A stretch of DNA of 53,015 nucleotides from SIG622 sp045604705 (lineage in GTDB: Bacteria; Bacillota; Clostridia; Oscillospirales; CAG-382), in contig JAZUOO010000003.1 in assembly GCA_045604705.1 (NCBI GenBank), forward strand, positions 1-53,015. Reading direction: 5' to 3'. Under the pieces are notes generated by a model. That model had not been told where the DNA came from. It ran no database searches and saw nothing but the letters and a program-made list of their open reading frames with translations. Each line of letters begins with the position of its first letter. Within the stretch, counting starts at the first letter, position 1. A program made the translations under genes and the position numbers. Positions 1 to 8,290 of this stretch are shown here, piece after piece.

Positions 1-99
1 GTCATTGACGAAACAATCTATTATTTCAATTACATAAAACCTATGCGAAAGCTAAAAAGAAAACCACCTGTTCAATACAGGCTTGAACAGGCAGCATAA
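1..99 (+). CDS. IS3-family transposase OrfB, C-terminal fragment
   Basis: An open frame enters from the left edge and ends with TAA at 97-99, giving 32 residues. The pattern YYFNYIKPMRKLKRKPPVQYR matches the end of the DDE integrase core of IS3-group OrfB proteins, where a Y-N-x-x-R/K-P block is followed by P-x-x-Y/F-R. Known role of the family: cut-and-copy transposition through a circular intermediate. Only the tail is visible, so intactness cannot be judged. Confidence 0.7.
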   Translation, partial: VIDETIYYFNYIKPMRKLKRKPPVQYRLEQAA

Positions 100-140
100 A
101 AATATTCTTTTTTTGTGTCTACAAAGTATTGACTACTTCA
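1..140 (+). mobile_element. Right end of an IS3-family insertion sequence (truncated by window edge)
   Basis: The first 99 bases encode the C-terminus of an IS3-type OrfB transposase. The next about 40 bases run into a stretch ending ...gactacttca at position 140. Read from the other strand this starts TGAAGTAGTC, which fits the 5'-TG..CA-3' termini usual for IS3 elements. The left end and the target duplication are outside the window, so the boundary at 140 is an estimate. It lies 27 bases from the stop codon of the convergent mrp gene. Confidence 0.5.
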
Positions 141-166
141 ACCGAAGCTGTTCCGAATTTTTATCG

Positions 167-994
167 TTAATTGAGTTTTTCTATGAGGTCTGCCGTTTCA
201 TCAAGCTCAGGAACTACAGCCTCTTCGATTCTTCCGGTATCAGCAAAAGCCGTTACCCCGGAATTAATAGGAAGCTTTGCGATAGTAGCAAGCATATGTG
301 CGTCAGCAACGGAGGGCTTGTCGGAGTGCCCGAAAACATCAATCTTTTTACCACAATCGGGACACACAACATAACTCATATTTTCAACTATACCAATTAC
401 TTCAACATTCATTTTTTCGGCCATGTTAACGCACTTTGAAACTACCATTGATACGAGATCTTGCGGAGTTGTAACTACAACGGCAACATCAATCGGGATT
501 GACTGAAATACCGTAAGCGGCACATCCCCTGTTCCGGGAGGCATATCAATAAACATATAGTCTATTTCATCCCAAAGAGCCTCTTCCCAGAACTGTTTAA
601 CTGCACCTGCAATAACAGGACCTCTCCATATTATAGGAGTTTCCTCATCTTCGAGCATCAGATTAGCAGAAACAACATCAATGCCCATTCTTGTTTTTGC
701 AGGAAGCATCATGCCCTCCTCATTTGCTGTAAGAATTCCCGAAAGACCAAAATTCTTGGGAATAGAAGGACCTGTTATGTCCGCATCAAGGATTGCAACC
801 TTATAGCCCTTGCGAGCCATTGCTACGGCCAATAGTGAAGTTACGGTGGATTTACCTACGCCCCCCTTGCCGCTTGCTACGGCTATTACATGCTTAATTT
901 TTGATTTTTCATGAAGTTTAAAGAGCAAATCCTCTTTTTTCTTCGTCGAACAGTTTGAACTGCAAGTACTGCAATTATGTGTACATTCTGCCAC
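167..994 (-). CDS. mrp: Mrp/NBP35 (ApbC) family P-loop ATPase, iron-sulfur cluster carrier
   Basis: 275 aa. Proteins of this family bind and hand over [4Fe-4S] clusters in the cytoplasm, using ATP. The deviant Walker A GKGGVGKS is at about residues 42-49. A CPDC pair near residue 210 is the conserved bridging-cluster site of Mrp dimers. The N-terminus carries four cysteines (C4, C8, C11, C15), as in many clostridial members, possibly a second cluster site. The start is GTG at 994, with GAAAGGAAG about 6 bases upstream. The gene is monocistronic and faces the IS remnant; its stop lies 27 bases from the predicted IS end. A good promoter is found far upstream (1294-1322), which implies a leader of nearly 300 bases. 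Confidence 0.93.
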   Translation of the reverse strand: MAECTHNCSTCSSNCSTKKKEDLLFKLHEKSKIKHVIAVASGKGGVGKSTVTSLLAVAMARKGYKVAILDADITGPSIPKNFGLSGILTANEEGMMLPAKTRMGIDVVSANLMLEDEETPIIWRGPVIAGAVKQFWEEALWDEIDYMFIDMPPGTGDVPLTVFQSIPIDVAVVVTTPQDLVSMVVSKCVNMAEKMNVEVIGIVENMSYVVCPDCGKKIDVFGHSDKPSVADAHMLATIAKLPINSGVTAFADTGRIEEAVVPELDETADLIEKLN

Positions 995-1293
995 GTTCTT
1001 TACTTCCTTTCAAATATTTATTTCACACATCTTTTGATGATGATTTTCTGATATATGCCCGGCTTTACGTACCGTAATATTCTGCTCTGGTCAGTATGTC
1101 GTTATACTTTCAATCAAGGCAACCGGTCTTCTTATATTCGCCGAAATACAATTTAATGTACTTTCGGAAATTCAAACCACTGATCCGTATTATAATGGGC
1201 TCAGCGAACTATATGAAGTACTCTCTGTCCAGTAGCGGATACATTTCCACCACAAAATCATTCCTTACATAGTTATGAAACTATCTACACTTG
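995..1293 (-). other. Long untranslated leader of mrp with possible RNA structure
   Basis: About 290 bases separate the predicted transcription start from the GTG of mrp. On the minus strand GTACTT (in GGACAGAGAGTACTT) can pair with AAGTAC about 60 bases later, enclosing a CGGA/TCCG stem. No known riboswitch core or the T-box sequence GGTGGTACCGCG is recognised, although GACAGAGAG and a later TACGGTACG are faintly T-box-like. Bases 1323-1565, between the promoter and yunB, contain nothing I can support. Confidence 0.3.
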
Positions 1294-1322
1294 ATTCTAC
1301 CACATTTATTATTTTTTTGCAA
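1294..1322 (-). promoter_or_regulatory. Sigma-A-type promoter for mrp
   Basis: Minus strand: -35 TTGCAA (1317-1322), 17-bp spacer, -10 TAGAAT (1294-1299). Spacing is ideal and each box has few mismatches to consensus. It points toward mrp. Confidence 0.6.
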
Positions 1323-1565
1323 GAGCAATAAACAATTATCTAACATAAATTTTCATTTTTTTAATGAAGATCACAAGAATAACCATATGTAGTTCAGAAA
1401 ATCGAAGATGATACAAATATTCTATTCAAGGTATTGGTACATTTCGGCAAAAGCATCTCAAATGCTGAATCTTCAATGGATAATAGGATTATCGCAGGAG
1501 ACTACAAAAATCATATATAATAATTTTCCACTTTACTCCGATAACAATTTATACCTTGAAGCATT

Positions 1566-2252
1566 TCATTGTGCTTTAAAATCCTCTATATATCCCTGAA
1601 TATTTTCAGGTGACATTTCACCCTCCATGTTGAAATATGTATACGATTCGGGCACATCACCTACTATAATTGTCTCTGCAACAACTGTTTCAATTTTTAT
1701 TGGAATTTCTAAGTATCTGAACGGAAATACAACAGCCGCATTTATATTAATATCAAAGGATATTCGATATATTGTCTGATTAATTCCCGCATTATAAAGC
1801 TCGCCTGTCATTTTCGTATTTGCCTCACCGATGGGTCTGAATTTAACTCCTATATCAAAGCCTTTTCCGTACAGCAAACCACCGCCAACAAGATTTCCTA
1901 TGGGTATTTTTGCTTCAAAATTTCTGTAGCATTCACAAATTGTTGCTATTCTGGAATCTAAAGTGTTTTTCAAAGCATTAACAGTAACCATATCCGCTTT
2001 AACACAGATGATTTCACCGATTTCATTTTTTTCCACACTTATTATTTTATTGTAAGATAGTCCGGATTCTTCAAATACATCCAGAATTGCGTTATTAACT
2101 TCACGATTGAGCGTATTTACAACTTCTCTTTTTGAATATAATTCAAGTTGGTATGCGAAGCTTTTATCAAATATGATTATAAAAGTGACGGAAACAATTC
2201 CGAATACCATAAAAAAAACAACCATATATTTTGCGAACTTTTTCTTTTTCAT
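1566..2252 (-). CDS. yunB: Sporulation protein YunB homologue
   Basis: 228 aa from the ATG at 2252, chosen because GGGGGTG lies 5 bases upstream and the protein then opens with MKKKKF before one membrane helix (residues about 8-28). An in-frame ATG ten codons earlier lacks a comparable site. The rest is extracytoplasmic and matches the YunB family: a conserved block PIGNLVGGGLLYGKGFDIGV in the middle, then a GEANTKMTGELYNAGINQT-like segment and alternating strands. In Bacillus the gene is in the sigma-E mother-cell regulon and is needed for efficient sporulation; its biochemistry is unknown. The presence of this gene is one of the reasons to call the host a spore former. Confidence 0.85.
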   Translation of the reverse strand: MKKKKFAKYMVVFFMVFGIVSVTFIIIFDKSFAYQLELYSKREVVNTLNREVNNAILDVFEESGLSYNKIISVEKNEIGEIICVKADMVTVNALKNTLDSRIATICECYRNFEAKIPIGNLVGGGLLYGKGFDIGVKFRPIGEANTKMTGELYNAGINQTIYRISFDININAAVVFPFRYLEIPIKIETVVAETIIVGDVPESYTYFNMEGEMSPENIQGYIEDFKAQ

Positions 2253-2305
2253 AAAAACACCCCCGCTATACATATTATGCATAGTGAGGGGGAAATTTTA
2301 CGACA

Positions 2306-3004
2306 TTAAAGATAACACTGAGGAACATACTGCGCCGCTTCTTTATCAAGAAGAAGTATAAAATCCGGATGTTCCTTTAGAATTGTTGACGGAGTCATTG
2401 CAGACAGTTCATTTGCAAACATTGCTCCAACAGTTTTTGCCATATGCTCACCGCTTGCCAGTGCCACAATTCGCTTTGAGGAAAGAAGCTTAAACGGAGA
2501 AACTGTGATACACTCCGAGCCAAGAAAATCCTTTGTATTTATATACGCCGCCCTTGTATCAAAGTTGCAGGGAGGAACATTCATGCAAATGCCACCATTT
2601 GGCAGAAGCTCAACAAATATAAGGTCGAATCTTTCTTTTGCAGAAGACGATAACTTTGCGACACTGTTATAATTCAAAATTTCACTGTCTGAAAAATTGA
2701 GATTATTCGGCACAAAAGAAGAAAGCTTATCCGTAAAATTATAGGTAATCCTTTTTCTTCGACTTATAGCACTTGTTCCCTGCTCCCCGAGAAACTCCCA
2801 AGAGAAATAAATATGAACATTTTTCCAGTTGACATCCTCAGTAACAAGTTCCCTGAGCATTTCCACATTCACCTTGTCGGCACCGAGACACAGTCTGAAC
2901 GGAGCGTTTTCATCATCCTGAAACTGTCTTCTGACAGCCATAGCACAGGTTTCTGCAGCAGCACCGTAGAGAGTTTTTTCAGATTCATACACTTTTATTC
3001 TCAT
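2306..3004 (-). CDS. NagB/6-phosphogluconolactonase-like protein with lost active site
   Basis: 232 aa, close to the 240-260 aa of glucosamine-6-phosphate deaminase. The fold signature is visible: the C-terminal SGEHMAKTV and the segment SAMTPSTILKEHPDFILLLD match the sugar-phosphate isomerase lid and the ASILQxHPDxxxilD region. The catalytic blocks are gone. The NxDEYVGL motif is YFSWEFLGE (Asp lost), and DGHIAFNEP reads NGGICMNVP, losing the catalytic Asp, His and Glu. I infer a non-catalytic sugar-phosphate-binding or regulatory protein. No sugar genes adjoin it; neighbours are yunB and ylmC. Fold assignment is fairly sure, function is not. Confidence 0.65.
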   Translation of the reverse strand: MRIKVYESEKTLYGAAAETCAMAVRRQFQDDENAPFRLCLGADKVNVEMLRELVTEDVNWKNVHIYFSWEFLGEQGTSAISRRKRITYNFTDKLSSFVPNNLNFSDSEILNYNSVAKLSSSAKERFDLIFVELLPNGGICMNVPPCNFDTRAAYINTKDFLGSECITVSPFKLLSSKRIVALASGEHMAKTVGAMFANELSAMTPSTILKEHPDFILLLDKEAAQYVPQCYL

Positions 3005-3063
3005 ATATAAATACCTTTACAAATATAATATTATTAAACAAAATCCAGATTAAGGAGACTTAT

Positions 3064-3348
3064 ATGAACTTCAGATTTTCTGATTTATGCGAAAAAAAGG
3101 TTGTAAACTGCAGTGACGGAGCGATTATCGGAAATGTATCCGACATAGAAATATCACACGACGACTGCAAGGTAACTGCTTTATTTATTGACTGCAATAA
3201 GGGACTGCTTTCAAAATCCGAAGAAATAAGAATCCAGTGGGATAAAATACAAAAAATCGGCATAGACGTGATTATAGTCGATTTTTGTCCTACCCAATTA
3301 AAGGAAGTCCGCCACGAAAAAATACACAAGAAATTCTTTTTCAAATAA
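3064..3348 (+). CDS. YlmC/YmxH family sporulation-associated PRC-barrel protein
   Basis: 94 aa, a single PRC-barrel. The sequence MNFRFSDLCEKKVVN, then DGAIIGNVSDIEI and a middle CNKGLLSKSEEIRIQWDKIQKIG block are typical of the YlmC/YmxH family found in endospore formers. AAGGAGAC lies 5 bases before the ATG. The stop codon abuts the stop of the convergent ornithine carbamoyltransferase gene (3349) with no intervening base. Role unknown; PRC barrels usually bind RNA or protein partners. Confidence 0.85.
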   Translation: MNFRFSDLCEKKVVNCSDGAIIGNVSDIEISHDDCKVTALFIDCNKGLLSKSEEIRIQWDKIQKIGIDVIIVDFCPTQLKEVRHEKIHKKFFFK

Positions 3349-4332
3349 TCACAAAGTTGCCGCCATAACCGCCTTTATGGTATGCATTCTGTTTTCAGCT
3401 TCATCAAATACAATGGACTTTTCGGATTCAAAAACTTCATCGGTAACCTCCATTTCGGATATACCGAACTTTTCACCCATTTCCTTGCCGATAACAGTTT
3501 TCATATCGTGGAATGCGGGCAGACAGTGCATAAATACAACATTTTCTGCAGCGTTGTTCAAGAGCTTCATGTTTACCTGATAGGGTGCAAGCTCCTCTAT
3601 TCTTTCCTTCCACACTTCGGCAGGTTCACCCATTGATACCCATACATCGGTATAAATTACATTTGTACCCTTTGTAGCTTCCATGGGATCCTCAATAAAT
3701 CTCAGAGTCGCACCTGTTTCTTCGGCAATCTTCATACATTCATCGACAAGTGGCTTATTCGGGAAATACTTTTTGGGAGCGCACGCAGTGAAATTGAGTC
3801 CAAGCTTTGCACATCCAACCATGAGTGAATTGCCCATGTTATATCTCGCATCTCCCATGTATACAAAGTTTATTCCCTTAAGATAGCCGAAATGCTCCTT
3901 GATTGTAAGCATATCTGCAAGAATCTGAGTGGGATGGAATTCATTTGTTAAACCATTCCACACGGGAACACCTGCGTACTTTGCAAGTTCTTCAACGATT
4001 TCCTGTCCGAAACCCCTGTATTCTATACCGTCATACATACGTCCGAGAACTCTTGCTGTGTCGGCAATGCTTTCTTTTTTTCCTATCTGAGAGCCCGTAG
4101 GATCGAGATATGTACAGCCCATTCCAAGGTCGTATGCTGCAACTTCAAATGCACATCTTGTACGTGTACTTGTCTTTTCAAATATAAGAGCAATGTTCTT
4201 ACCCTCACAGAGTCTGTGAGGAAAACCATTTTTTTTCTTTGCTTTAAGTTCTGCTGCAAATTCTATAAGTCCGAGTATTTCATCGGATGTGAAATCAAGA
4301 AGCTTTAAAAAATTACGTCCTTTGAGATTCAT
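3349..4332 (-). CDS. argF: Ornithine carbamoyltransferase
   Basis: 327 aa. Transfers the carbamoyl group from carbamoyl phosphate to ornithine giving citrulline (arginine synthesis), or runs in reverse in the arginine deiminase pathway. The carbamoyl-phosphate motif STRTR is at residues 55-59, HPTQ at about 135, and the ornithine motif HCLPAFHD near 270. No argCJBD or arcA/arcC genes are nearby, so the sequence does not decide between the anabolic (argF) and catabolic (arcB) role. CGAAAGGAC about 12 bases upstream of the ATG serves as ribosome binding site. Lies downstream of the malic enzyme gene on the same strand, separated by a hairpin. Confidence 0.95.
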   Translation of the reverse strand: MNLKGRNFLKLLDFTSDEILGLIEFAAELKAKKKNGFPHRLCEGKNIALIFEKTSTRTRCAFEVAAYDLGMGCTYLDPTGSQIGKKESIADTARVLGRMYDGIEYRGFGQEIVEELAKYAGVPVWNGLTNEFHPTQILADMLTIKEHFGYLKGINFVYMGDARYNMGNSLMVGCAKLGLNFTACAPKKYFPNKPLVDECMKIAEETGATLRFIEDPMEATKGTNVIYTDVWVSMGEPAEVWKERIEELAPYQVNMKLLNNAAENVVFMHCLPAFHDMKTVIGKEMGEKFGISEMEVTDEVFESEKSIVFDEAENRMHTIKAVMAATL

Positions 4333-4365
4333 GATATATTTTGTCCTTTCGTAATCTTAAAATGT

Positions 4366-4398
4366 AAGCAAACTTTCACATCTGCTCTCAGTTTGCTT
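4366..4398 (-). terminator. Hairpin between malic enzyme and argF (weak terminator or processing site)
   Basis: A perfect 9-bp inverted repeat, AAGCAAACT (4366-4374) and AGTTTGCTT (4390-4398), with a 15-base loop. On the minus strand it is followed by TACATTTTAAG, only a poor U tract. It could attenuate read-through from the malic enzyme gene. Confidence 0.45.
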
Positions 4399-4468
4399 TG
4401 CAGAATAAATACTGTTAGTCAAGAAGAGTGGATTTTCACTGTTTCGTCAGTTATGAAAAGCGAATTTT

Positions 4469-5641
4469 TTAAAGCCTTGCAACTCCGCTCTTTCTTGCGG
4501 CATCTGCGACTGCATTTGCAACTGCTTTCCCGACTCTTTGATCAAACGCCTTTGGAATTATGTACTCTGCACAAAGTTCTTTTTCCGAAACAAGCGACGC
4601 AATCGCAATGGAAGCTGCCATTTTCATTTCCTCATTAATATCTGATGCTCTCACATCAAGTGCGCCTCTGAATATTCCTGGGAATGCAAGAACATTATTT
4701 ATCTGATTCATGAAGTCGGATCTGCCTGTGCCGACAACCGCAGCACCAGCCTTAAGTGCAAGATCCGGCATAATTTCCGGAACAGGATTAGCCATCGGGA
4801 ACACAATAGCTTTGTCTGCCATGGACTCTATCATATCTTCATTGACAATCCCCGGAGCTGAAACTCCGATAAATACATCCGCACCTTTCATTGCATCTGC
4901 AAGGCTTCCCTTAAGTTTTTCCCTGTTTGTCTTGTGAGAAAGCTCCTTATGTGCCTCTGACAGGTTTTCATCGCCCTCGCAGATGATACCAAATCTGTCA
5001 ACCATAATGAGATTCTTTACTCCGAGGTTCATAAGGTGATTCCCGATTGCAGTACCCGCAGAGCCCGCACCGTTGATAACACACCTGATTTCGCCTATAT
5101 TTTTCTTTACGACTTTAAGTGCATTGATAAGAGCCGATGCAACAACTATTGCAGTACCGTGCTGATCGTCGTGGAAAACGGGAATATCACACATTTCCTT
5201 AAGTCGTCTTTCCACTTCAAAGCATCTCGGTGCAGCTATATCTTCGAGATTAATGCCACCGAATGAACCTGATATATTGTAAATTGTCTTTACAAGCTCA
5301 TCAACATCCTTTGTTTTTATACACAAAGGAAAGGCATCAACGCCGCCAAACTCTTTAAAAAGAACACATTTACCCTCCATAACAGGCATCCCCGCCTCGG
5401 GACCTATATCACCAAGTCCGAGAACAGCAGAGCCGTCGGTAATTACGGCAACAAGATTACTTCTTCTCGTGAGCTCATAAGATTTATTTACATCCTCATG
5501 GATGACCATACATGGCTCGGCAACACCTGGGGTATATGCAAGTGACAGATCCTTTGAATCCTCAACCTTTGTTCTTGAAACTACCTCAATTTTTCCGTTC
5601 CATTCATAGTGCTTCTTAAGTGATTCCTCTTTGATGTCCAT
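4469..5641 (-). CDS. maeA: NAD-dependent malic enzyme
   Basis: 390 aa, the short bacterial form. Oxidatively decarboxylates malate to pyruvate and CO2 with NAD(P). AYTPGVAEPC (residues about 36-45) is the conserved N-terminal substrate block, and FHDDQHGTA with the following Rossmann GAGSAGTAIG (about 191-200) is the dinucleotide site. MANPVPEI near 290 is also diagnostic. No C-terminal phosphotransacetylase domain, so it is the single-domain type usual in Firmicutes. Located 22 bases downstream of glutamine synthetase III on the same strand, so probably co-transcribed with it. Confidence 0.95.
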   Translation of the reverse strand: MDIKEESLKKHYEWNGKIEVVSRTKVEDSKDLSLAYTPGVAEPCMVIHEDVNKSYELTRRSNLVAVITDGSAVLGLGDIGPEAGMPVMEGKCVLFKEFGGVDAFPLCIKTKDVDELVKTIYNISGSFGGINLEDIAAPRCFEVERRLKEMCDIPVFHDDQHGTAIVVASALINALKVVKKNIGEIRCVINGAGSAGTAIGNHLMNLGVKNLIMVDRFGIICEGDENLSEAHKELSHKTNREKLKGSLADAMKGADVFIGVSAPGIVNEDMIESMADKAIVFPMANPVPEIMPDLALKAGAAVVGTGRSDFMNQINNVLAFPGIFRGALDVRASDINEEMKMAASIAIASLVSEKELCAEYIIPKAFDQRVGKAVANAVADAARKSGVARL

Positions 5642-5663
5642 TATATTCCTCCTTATTTTAGAG

Positions 5664-7766
5664 TCAATTTACGCCGTATAACAGCTCATCATATGTCGGG
5701 AAAGGCCAATACTTTTCACCAACCGAGGTTTCCATAATATCTGATACACGTCTTAGCTCTTTCATGGCAGGAAGAATTACATCACGGCAATAGTTTGCTC
5801 TGTCGCCAGGAAGCTTCAGGTCTCTGAACTTAATTTGAGCAGCTTCAAGTGCATCGATTCTATCGGAAAATTCCGCTGAAAGCTCTGTAAGCTCCGAAAC
5901 AATACTCTTTGCAGCGACATCAACTATTCCTATGCTTGCCTTTGCAACACAAGTGTCCGTAACCCCCTTGGTATAAGCAAATACCGCAGGAAGAATCTGA
6001 CGCTTTGCCATTTCAAGCATTGTAAGTGCCTCAATATTCACATGATTTGCGTAATCATCAAGAAGAATGTCGGTCCTGGAGATAATCTCCTCTTTGGTGA
6101 ATATCTTATGCTTTGTAAAGAGCTCAATATTTTTTTCATCTGTAAAATGAGGTATTGCATCCGGAGTTGTAACATAATTGCACAGACCACGCTTTTCAGC
6201 TTCTTTTATCCATTCATCGGTGTAATTATTACCATTAAAAATAATTCGTTTGTGCTCTCTTAAGCAGTCACGAAGAAGTATTTTCAGTTCGGCATCAAAA
6301 TCCTTTGCACCGTTTAATCTGTCATAAAACTCGGAGATAACATCCGCAACAGCAGTATTCAGAACAGTATTGGGATCTGCAACAGAAAAAGATGAACCGA
6401 CCATTCTAAACTCGAATTTATTACCTGTAAAAGCGAGTGGAGAAGTTCTGTTTCTATCTGATGTATCCTTTTGGAAATCCGGAAGAACATGGACACCGGT
6501 CTCCATTCTTTGCTTGCGAATCTCTATTGCTTCACCATCGGATTCCAAAGCTTCAAGAACACTGCAAAGATCGTCTCCTAGAAAAATAGACACAATCGCC
6601 GGAGGTGCTTCATGACCGCCGAGTCGTTGGTCATTTCCTGCACTGGTAGCAGTTATCCGCAAAAGATCCTGATGCTTATCTACAGCTTTGATAACCGCAC
6701 ACAGGAATGTCAGGAAAAGCTTATTATCTGCAATATTGTTTTTTCCCGGATCAAACAAATTCATTCCCTTGCCGGTTGAAAGTGCCCAGTTATTATGCTT
6801 GCCGCTTCCGTTCATACCTGCAAAAGGCTTTTCATGCAAAAGGCATACAAGATTATGCTTATTTGCAACCTTTTTCATAATCTCCATGGTAAGCTGATTA
6901 TGGTCGGTTGCGATATTGGCAGAGGTAAATACAGGCGCAAGCTCATGCTGTGCGGGGGCAGCTTCGTTATGCTCGGTTTTAGCGAAAATGCCGAGTTTCC
7001 AAAGTTCTTTATTAAGATCTTCCATATAAGCCATAACTCTTGGCTTTATACATCCGAAATAGTGATCTCCGAGCTCCTGCCCTTTGGGCGGCATTGCTCC
7101 GAAAAGAGTTCTGCCCGTAAAGATAAGATCTTTTCGCTTTTCAAACATATCCTTATCCACAAGGAAATATTCCTGCTCTGCACCCACCGTAGAGACAACA
7201 CGTTTTATATCTGTGATTCCAAAAAGACTCAGGAGTTTTATTGCCTCTGTGCTTATCAGTTCCATGGAACGAAGCAAAGGAGTTTTTTTATCAAGAACCT
7301 CTCCGCCATATGAACAGAACACGGTGGGAATACATAGTGAATCGTCCTTTATAAATGCATATGAAGTAGGATCCCATGCAGTATACCCTCTTGCTTCAAA
7401 AGTTGCACGAAGACCACCCGATGGAAATGATGACGCGTCAGGTTCGCCTTTTATCAGTTCCTTGCCGGAGAACTCCATAATGATTGTTCCGTCTTTCTGA
7501 GGCGAAAGAAAACTGTCGTGCTTTTCCGCGGTGATACCTGTCATGGGCTGAAACCAATGAGTATAATGGGTCGCACCCTTTTCAATCGCCCAATCTTTCA
7601 TCGCATTGGCAACGACATTTGCGACATTTATATCAAGATCTTTGCCATCTTCGATTGTTTTCTTAAGAGATTTATATATCTCCCTTGGAAGTTTTTCTCT
7701 CATTACATCGTCGCCGAAAACATATTCACCGAACATTGACGGGATGTAATTAATCTTTTCTGTCAT
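5664..7766 (-). CDS. glnN: Type III glutamine synthetase
   Basis: 700 aa, the length of GSIII (about 700-730) rather than GSI (about 440-470). Makes glutamine from glutamate, ammonia and ATP, usually as a dodecamer. Diagnostic blocks: VGAEQEYFLVD (about residue 222), the KTEHNEAAPAQHELAPVF segment (about 262-280), and MNGSGKHNNWS/ALSTG (about 328-342). GSIII is common in Bacteroides, cyanobacteria and gut Clostridia. A consensus-like promoter sits just upstream (7808-7836) and the ribosome binding site GGAAAGG is 8 bases before the ATG. The long antisense open frames within it are shadows. Confidence 0.97.
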   Translation of the reverse strand: MTEKINYIPSMFGEYVFGDDVMREKLPREIYKSLKKTIEDGKDLDINVANVVANAMKDWAIEKGATHYTHWFQPMTGITAEKHDSFLSPQKDGTIIMEFSGKELIKGEPDASSFPSGGLRATFEARGYTAWDPTSYAFIKDDSLCIPTVFCSYGGEVLDKKTPLLRSMELISTEAIKLLSLFGITDIKRVVSTVGAEQEYFLVDKDMFEKRKDLIFTGRTLFGAMPPKGQELGDHYFGCIKPRVMAYMEDLNKELWKLGIFAKTEHNEAAPAQHELAPVFTSANIATDHNQLTMEIMKKVANKHNLVCLLHEKPFAGMNGSGKHNNWALSTGKGMNLFDPGKNNIADNKLFLTFLCAVIKAVDKHQDLLRITATSAGNDQRLGGHEAPPAIVSIFLGDDLCSVLEALESDGEAIEIRKQRMETGVHVLPDFQKDTSDRNRTSPLAFTGNKFEFRMVGSSFSVADPNTVLNTAVADVISEFYDRLNGAKDFDAELKILLRDCLREHKRIIFNGNNYTDEWIKEAEKRGLCNYVTTPDAIPHFTDEKNIELFTKHKIFTKEEIISRTDILLDDYANHVNIEALTMLEMAKRQILPAVFAYTKGVTDTCVAKASIGIVDVAAKSIVSELTELSAEFSDRIDALEAAQIKFRDLKLPGDRANYCRDVILPAMKELRRVSDIMETSVGEKYWPFPTYDELLYGVN

Positions 7767-7807
7767 AATTTACGCCTTTCCGTTGAATCAATTATAATTC
7801 ATCTTGT

Positions 7808-7836
7808 ATTATATATTCATTCCCTTACAAAGTCAA
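7808..7836 (-). promoter_or_regulatory. Promoter of the glnN-maeA unit
   Basis: Minus strand: -35 TTGACT (7831-7836), 17-bp spacer, -10 TATAAT (7808-7813). Predicted transcript start about 35 bases before the glnN ATG. Upstream to 7987 the sequence is very AT-rich with no further motif that I can support. Confidence 0.75.
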
Positions 7837-7987
7837 GTATTAATTGTAAAATGAAATGTATAAATCATAATATATCAGATTAGGTTTCTAACAAAATACA
7901 CTTATGCACAAAAATTTCATGTCATCATGAATAAAAATGTAAATTATAACAAATTCTAAAAAACATAGGAATTTTTTTAAAAAACAC

Positions 7988-8016
7988 TTGACAAACTGCA
8001 ATAAAAGTGATATAAT
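7988..8016 (+). promoter_or_regulatory. Consensus promoter of the tRNA-Gln gene
   Basis: -35 TTGACA (7988-7993), 17-bp spacer, -10 TATAAT (8011-8016): a perfect sigma-A match, as expected for a strong stable-RNA promoter. Transcript start would be about 25 bases before the tRNA. A small GTTCC/GGAAC hairpin follows at about 8025-8038. Confidence 0.85.
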
Positions 8017-8047
8017 ACTCTTCGTTCCAAAGGGAACAGCAAAGTAT

Positions 8048-8121
8048 TGGGAAATTGTGTAACGGTAGCACGACAGACTCTGACTCTGTTTGTTGGGGTT
8101 CGAATCCCTATTTCCCAGCCA
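8048..8121 (+). tRNA. tRNA-Gln (anticodon CUG), CCA encoded
   Basis: Full cloverleaf: acceptor TGGGAAA/TTTCCCA, D arm GTG/CAC, anticodon stem ACAGA/TCTGT around loop CTCTGAC (anticodon CTG, reads CAG), T arm TGGGG/CCCTA with loop TTCGAAT. Discriminator G at 8118, then encoded CCA (8119-8121). A single-gene unit with its own promoter and terminator. A tRNA-Gln(UUG) must exist elsewhere to read CAA codons. Confidence 0.95.
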
Positions 8122-8125
8122 AAAG

Positions 8126-8160
8126 AGACTTCAGTGTTGTACTGAGGTCTTTTTCTTTTA
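8126..8160 (+). terminator. Rho-independent terminator of tRNA-Gln
   Basis: Stem AGACTTCAGT (8126-8135) with ACTGAGGTCT (8141-8150), five-base loop, then TTTTCTTTTA. It starts 5 bases after the CCA. Confidence 0.9.
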
Positions 8161-8290
8161 CGGGAACAAAATTATGATGGCTAGCTTATACTCATTGTCA
8201 AAACGTAGATAAACGCAAAAAATAGGGCGAAACTTTAGCTTTTAATCTAGTTAATATAATTTTCTGCCTTACAACGGTGAAAACCGCAAA

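Noticed and set aside
83..439. 118-codon plus-strand frame after the IS remnant
   Set aside because: Mostly antisense to mrp, and its start overlaps the transposase stop in another frame.
995..1293. T-box riboswitch upstream of mrp
   Set aside because: Faint GACAGAGAG and TACGGTACG resemblance only; no antiterminator core or terminator, and the gene is not a tRNA synthetase or amino acid gene.
1408..1599. 63-codon plus-strand frame in the gap before yunB
   Set aside because: No ribosome binding site or promoter, overlaps the end of yunB, no recognisable domain.
2306..3004. Active glucosamine-6-phosphate deaminase (nagB)
   Set aside because: Fold blocks match but the catalytic Asp, His and Glu residues are all replaced.
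6795..7313. 172-codon open frame on the plus strand
   Set aside because: Antisense inside glutamine synthetase III, no ribosome site, cysteine/phenylalanine-rich shadow composition.
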